This document shows, in pieces, positions 7,163-8,784 of a stretch of DNA of 8,784 bases (position 1 is the first letter of the stretch; each line of letters opens with the position of its first letter). The translations under genes were made by a program, and so were the position numbers. The DNA comes from Candidatus Kapaibacterium sp. (GTDB taxonomy: Bacteria > Bacteroidota > Ignavibacteria > Kapaibacteriales > UBA2268), in the NCBI GenBank assembly GCA_938038165.1, contig CALHRB010000210.1, positions 1 to 8,784 on the forward strand, written 5' to 3'. The notes below the pieces were generated by a model. The model ran no database searches. It was not told the DNA's origin and saw only the letters and a program-made list of their open reading frames with translations.

Positions 7163-8425
7163 ATGTTTAGTAGAAATGTCCTTGTAATTGCTTATTACTT
7201 CCCTCCGATGGGTTTAAGCGGGGTGCAAAGGACTGTTAAATTCGTAAAATATTTACCAGACTTCGGTTGGAATCCTTTTGTTTTGACTTCATGCCCTACC
7301 AAATACTTTGCATTTGATGAATCCCTGCTAGAAGATTTCAAAGATAAACCCATTGAAATATTTAGAACAAAATCAAAAAAAAATAAAAATACAAATTATA
7401 AGATCCAAAAATTCCCAAACTATACCCTTCAAAAAATTGGAAGAATCATAACTCAATCAATTTATCAACCTGATAGATTTATAAATTGGAAAAAGTTTGC
7501 TGTTGAACTTGGAGAAAAGATAATTCGAGAACACAAAATTGATGCTATATTTGCCACTGCTCCTCCATTTACTGATTTTTTGGTTGCACAAGAATTATCA
7601 GAAAAATTTAACATCCCTTTTTTAATGGATTATCGCGATGTATGGGTGGACAATCCTTTCCATTACTACTTGACGCCTTTTCACAAGTCTTATAGCATTA
7701 ATCTTGAAGAAAATTTGCTAAAGAAAACTAATAAAGCAATTGTTACAAACAGATTTGCAAAAGAAATAATTTTAAAAAGATATAAATTTATTTCTCATGA
7801 TGATATAGCAATAATTCCTCACGGATTTGATCCTGATGATTTTAAGGATATAGAATTCAATCATAGTCCAAATTTTTTCACTATAACTCATTCAGGTCTT
7901 TTTCAGGATGATAGAAATCCTAAATTTTTCCTCAAAGCAATTAGCCAGTTCTTGAAGAATAATCCCTCAGTAATTGATAAATTAAGGTTAAGATTTTTAG
8001 GATTAATGAGGAACAGTCATCAAAAGCTTTTGAAAATATACAATTTACAAAAAATAACAACTTTGACAGGAAATTTGAGCCATAAAGAATCAATAAAAAA
8101 TCTTCTTGAGTCCGATCTCCTTTGGTTAGTGGTGAATGACATTTACCGTTCCCCTGGTAAGCTTTTCGAGTATTTCGGAGCTACAAAGCCAATTTTGATA
8201 TGTGCACCTGATGGTATTATGAGGAAAACAGCTCTTGAATCTAAAGCTGCAATCGGAGTAGATCCAAAAGATGTTAAAGAAATTGAAAAAGCTTTGTCAA
8301 CTTTTTATGATCTATGGACTAAAAAAACTTTACCAAAACCCTCACCGGAATTTGTTGAATTATATAACAGAAAAAAATTAACTCAGGATTTAGCCAAAGA
8401 ACTAACTCTTATCTCTGAGCTTTAA
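7163..8425 (+). CDS. Glycosyltransferase family 4 (GT-B fold)
   Basis: A 420-residue cytoplasmic or membrane-associated retaining glycosyltransferase, probably adding a sugar to a surface polysaccharide or lipid-linked glycan. The N-terminal Rossmann domain starts with VLVIAYYFPPMGLSGVQRT (6-24), the Gly-rich acceptor loop. ATAPPFT (131-137) and MDYRDVW (155-161) are typical of this GT4 subgroup, and PHGFD (219-223) marks the interdomain hinge. The second domain holds the donor site SPGKLFEYFGATKPIL (330-345), with E336 in the position of the EX7E motif's later glutamate. No signal peptide is seen. It follows the peptidase gene by 27 nt with no Shine-Dalgarno or terminator, so it may be co-transcribed with guaB. 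Its sequence looks more AT-rich than the enzymes before it, with a run of nine A at 7375-7383 in a Lys/Asn-rich loop, which fits a variable surface-glycan gene. Donor sugar and acceptor unknown. Confidence 0.85.
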   Translation: MFSRNVLVIAYYFPPMGLSGVQRTVKFVKYLPDFGWNPFVLTSCPTKYFAFDESLLEDFKDKPIEIFRTKSKKNKNTNYKIQKFPNYTLQKIGRIITQSIYQPDRFINWKKFAVELGEKIIREHKIDAIFATAPPFTDFLVAQELSEKFNIPFLMDYRDVWVDNPFHYYLTPFHKSYSINLEENLLKKTNKAIVTNRFAKEIILKRYKFISHDDIAIIPHGFDPDDFKDIEFNHSPNFFTITHSGLFQDDRNPKFFLKAISQFLKNNPSVIDKLRLRFLGLMRNSHQKLLKIYNLQKITTLTGNLSHKESIKNLLESDLLWLVVNDIYRSPGKLFEYFGATKPILICAPDGIMRKTALESKAAIGVDPKDVKEIEKALSTFYDLWTKKTLPKPSPEFVELYNRKKLTQDLAKELTLISEL

Positions 8426-8784
8426 TCAGATTGAAAATTTATATCCTAAACCTAATACATTGGAGTGAATTGCTTTATTTGTATTATATTCCTGCTCTCT
8501 CATAAAAAAAAGGTCTATTTGATGTTGCTTGTCAATTTTAAATTTTGAACCGAGGTAGTATCTTCCTTGATTCAACCTATCTCCTTTTTCGTAGAAAAAT
8601 CTATAGTAAAGTTCAGCGGAAATATAGGGTTTAATGTTTTTATCAAGTTCATATTGAAGACTAATCATATTTCTTAAATTATTTATAGTGCTTTCATTGT
8701 GTCTGAATTTAAAATGGATTCTTGTTCTGTTAGTTAAAACAAATAAACTTAGAGGTAATTTAAAACTTAAGTTTGTATAGACTT
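8426..8784 (-). CDS. DUF2490-like outer-membrane beta-barrel protein, N-terminus beyond right edge
   Basis: The frame is open from the TGA at 8426-8428 to the right edge, giving the last 118 residues. It shows alternating polar/aromatic strands separated by short charged turns: a strand with RTRIHFKFR, then the NLRNMISLQYEL and IKPYISAELYYRFFYE strands, a GRYYLGSKFKI strand, an IDLFFMREQE strand and a terminal VLGLGYKFSI ending in an aromatic-rich strand suited to recognition by the barrel assembly machinery. This order resembles DUF2490 proteins of Bacteroidota and relatives, whose function is unknown. The internal Met at 8666-8668 lies mid-barrel and is not the start. It is convergent with the GT4 gene, the two stop codons abutting. 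Barrel nature is fairly sure; the family name is from motif resemblance only. Confidence 0.7.
   Translation of the reverse strand, partial: VYTNLSFKLPLSLFVLTNRTRIHFKFRHNESTINNLRNMISLQYELDKNIKPYISAELYYRFFYEKGDRLNQGRYYLGSKFKIDKQHQIDLFFMREQEYNTNKAIHSNVLGLGYKFSI

Overview
The window is AT-rich DNA from a bacterium, most likely of the Bacteroidota/Ignavibacteriota (FCB) group. That guess rests on weak Shine-Dalgarno use at several starts, a DUF2490-type outer-membrane barrel, and the style of the conserved enzymes. It is inference; no rRNA or marker phylogeny is available here. Coding density is high, and no RNA gene, mobile element or CRISPR array was seen.

Layout. (1) Positions 1-1238, minus strand: the N-terminal 412 codons of a multi-spanning GT-C-type membrane glycosyltransferase whose C-terminus lies beyond the left edge. 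It has no upstream in-frame ATG, and TTG is the best start. (2) 1239-1462: a very AT-rich divergent intergenic region. (3) 1463-4329, plus strand: a class I aspartate-type aminotransferase and ATP-dependent PEP carboxykinase (pckA), overlapping by 4 bp (ATGA) and followed by a strong intrinsic terminator at 4357-4392. Together they can carry aspartate to oxaloacetate to PEP. (4) 4504-8425, plus strand: IMP dehydrogenase (guaB), an M24 metallopeptidase (Xaa-Pro aminopeptidase type) and a GT4 glycosyltransferase, with gaps of 28 and 27 nt, probably one transcript from a promoter near 4437-4465. (5) 8426-8784, minus strand: the C-terminal 118 residues of a DUF2490-like beta-barrel protein, convergent with the GT4 gene. 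The two stop codons touch, with no terminator between them.

The core (aminotransferase, pckA, guaB, peptidase) is central metabolism and looks intact. The flanks (GT-C protein, GT4, barrel) are envelope or surface-glycan genes and look more AT-rich, as expected for variable accessory genes. I found no convincing undescribed multi-gene system. The points most worth checking are the unfinished GT-C gene with its non-ATG start, the altered substrate-loop motif in PckA, the tight aminotransferase-pckA coupling and the zero-gap convergent junction.
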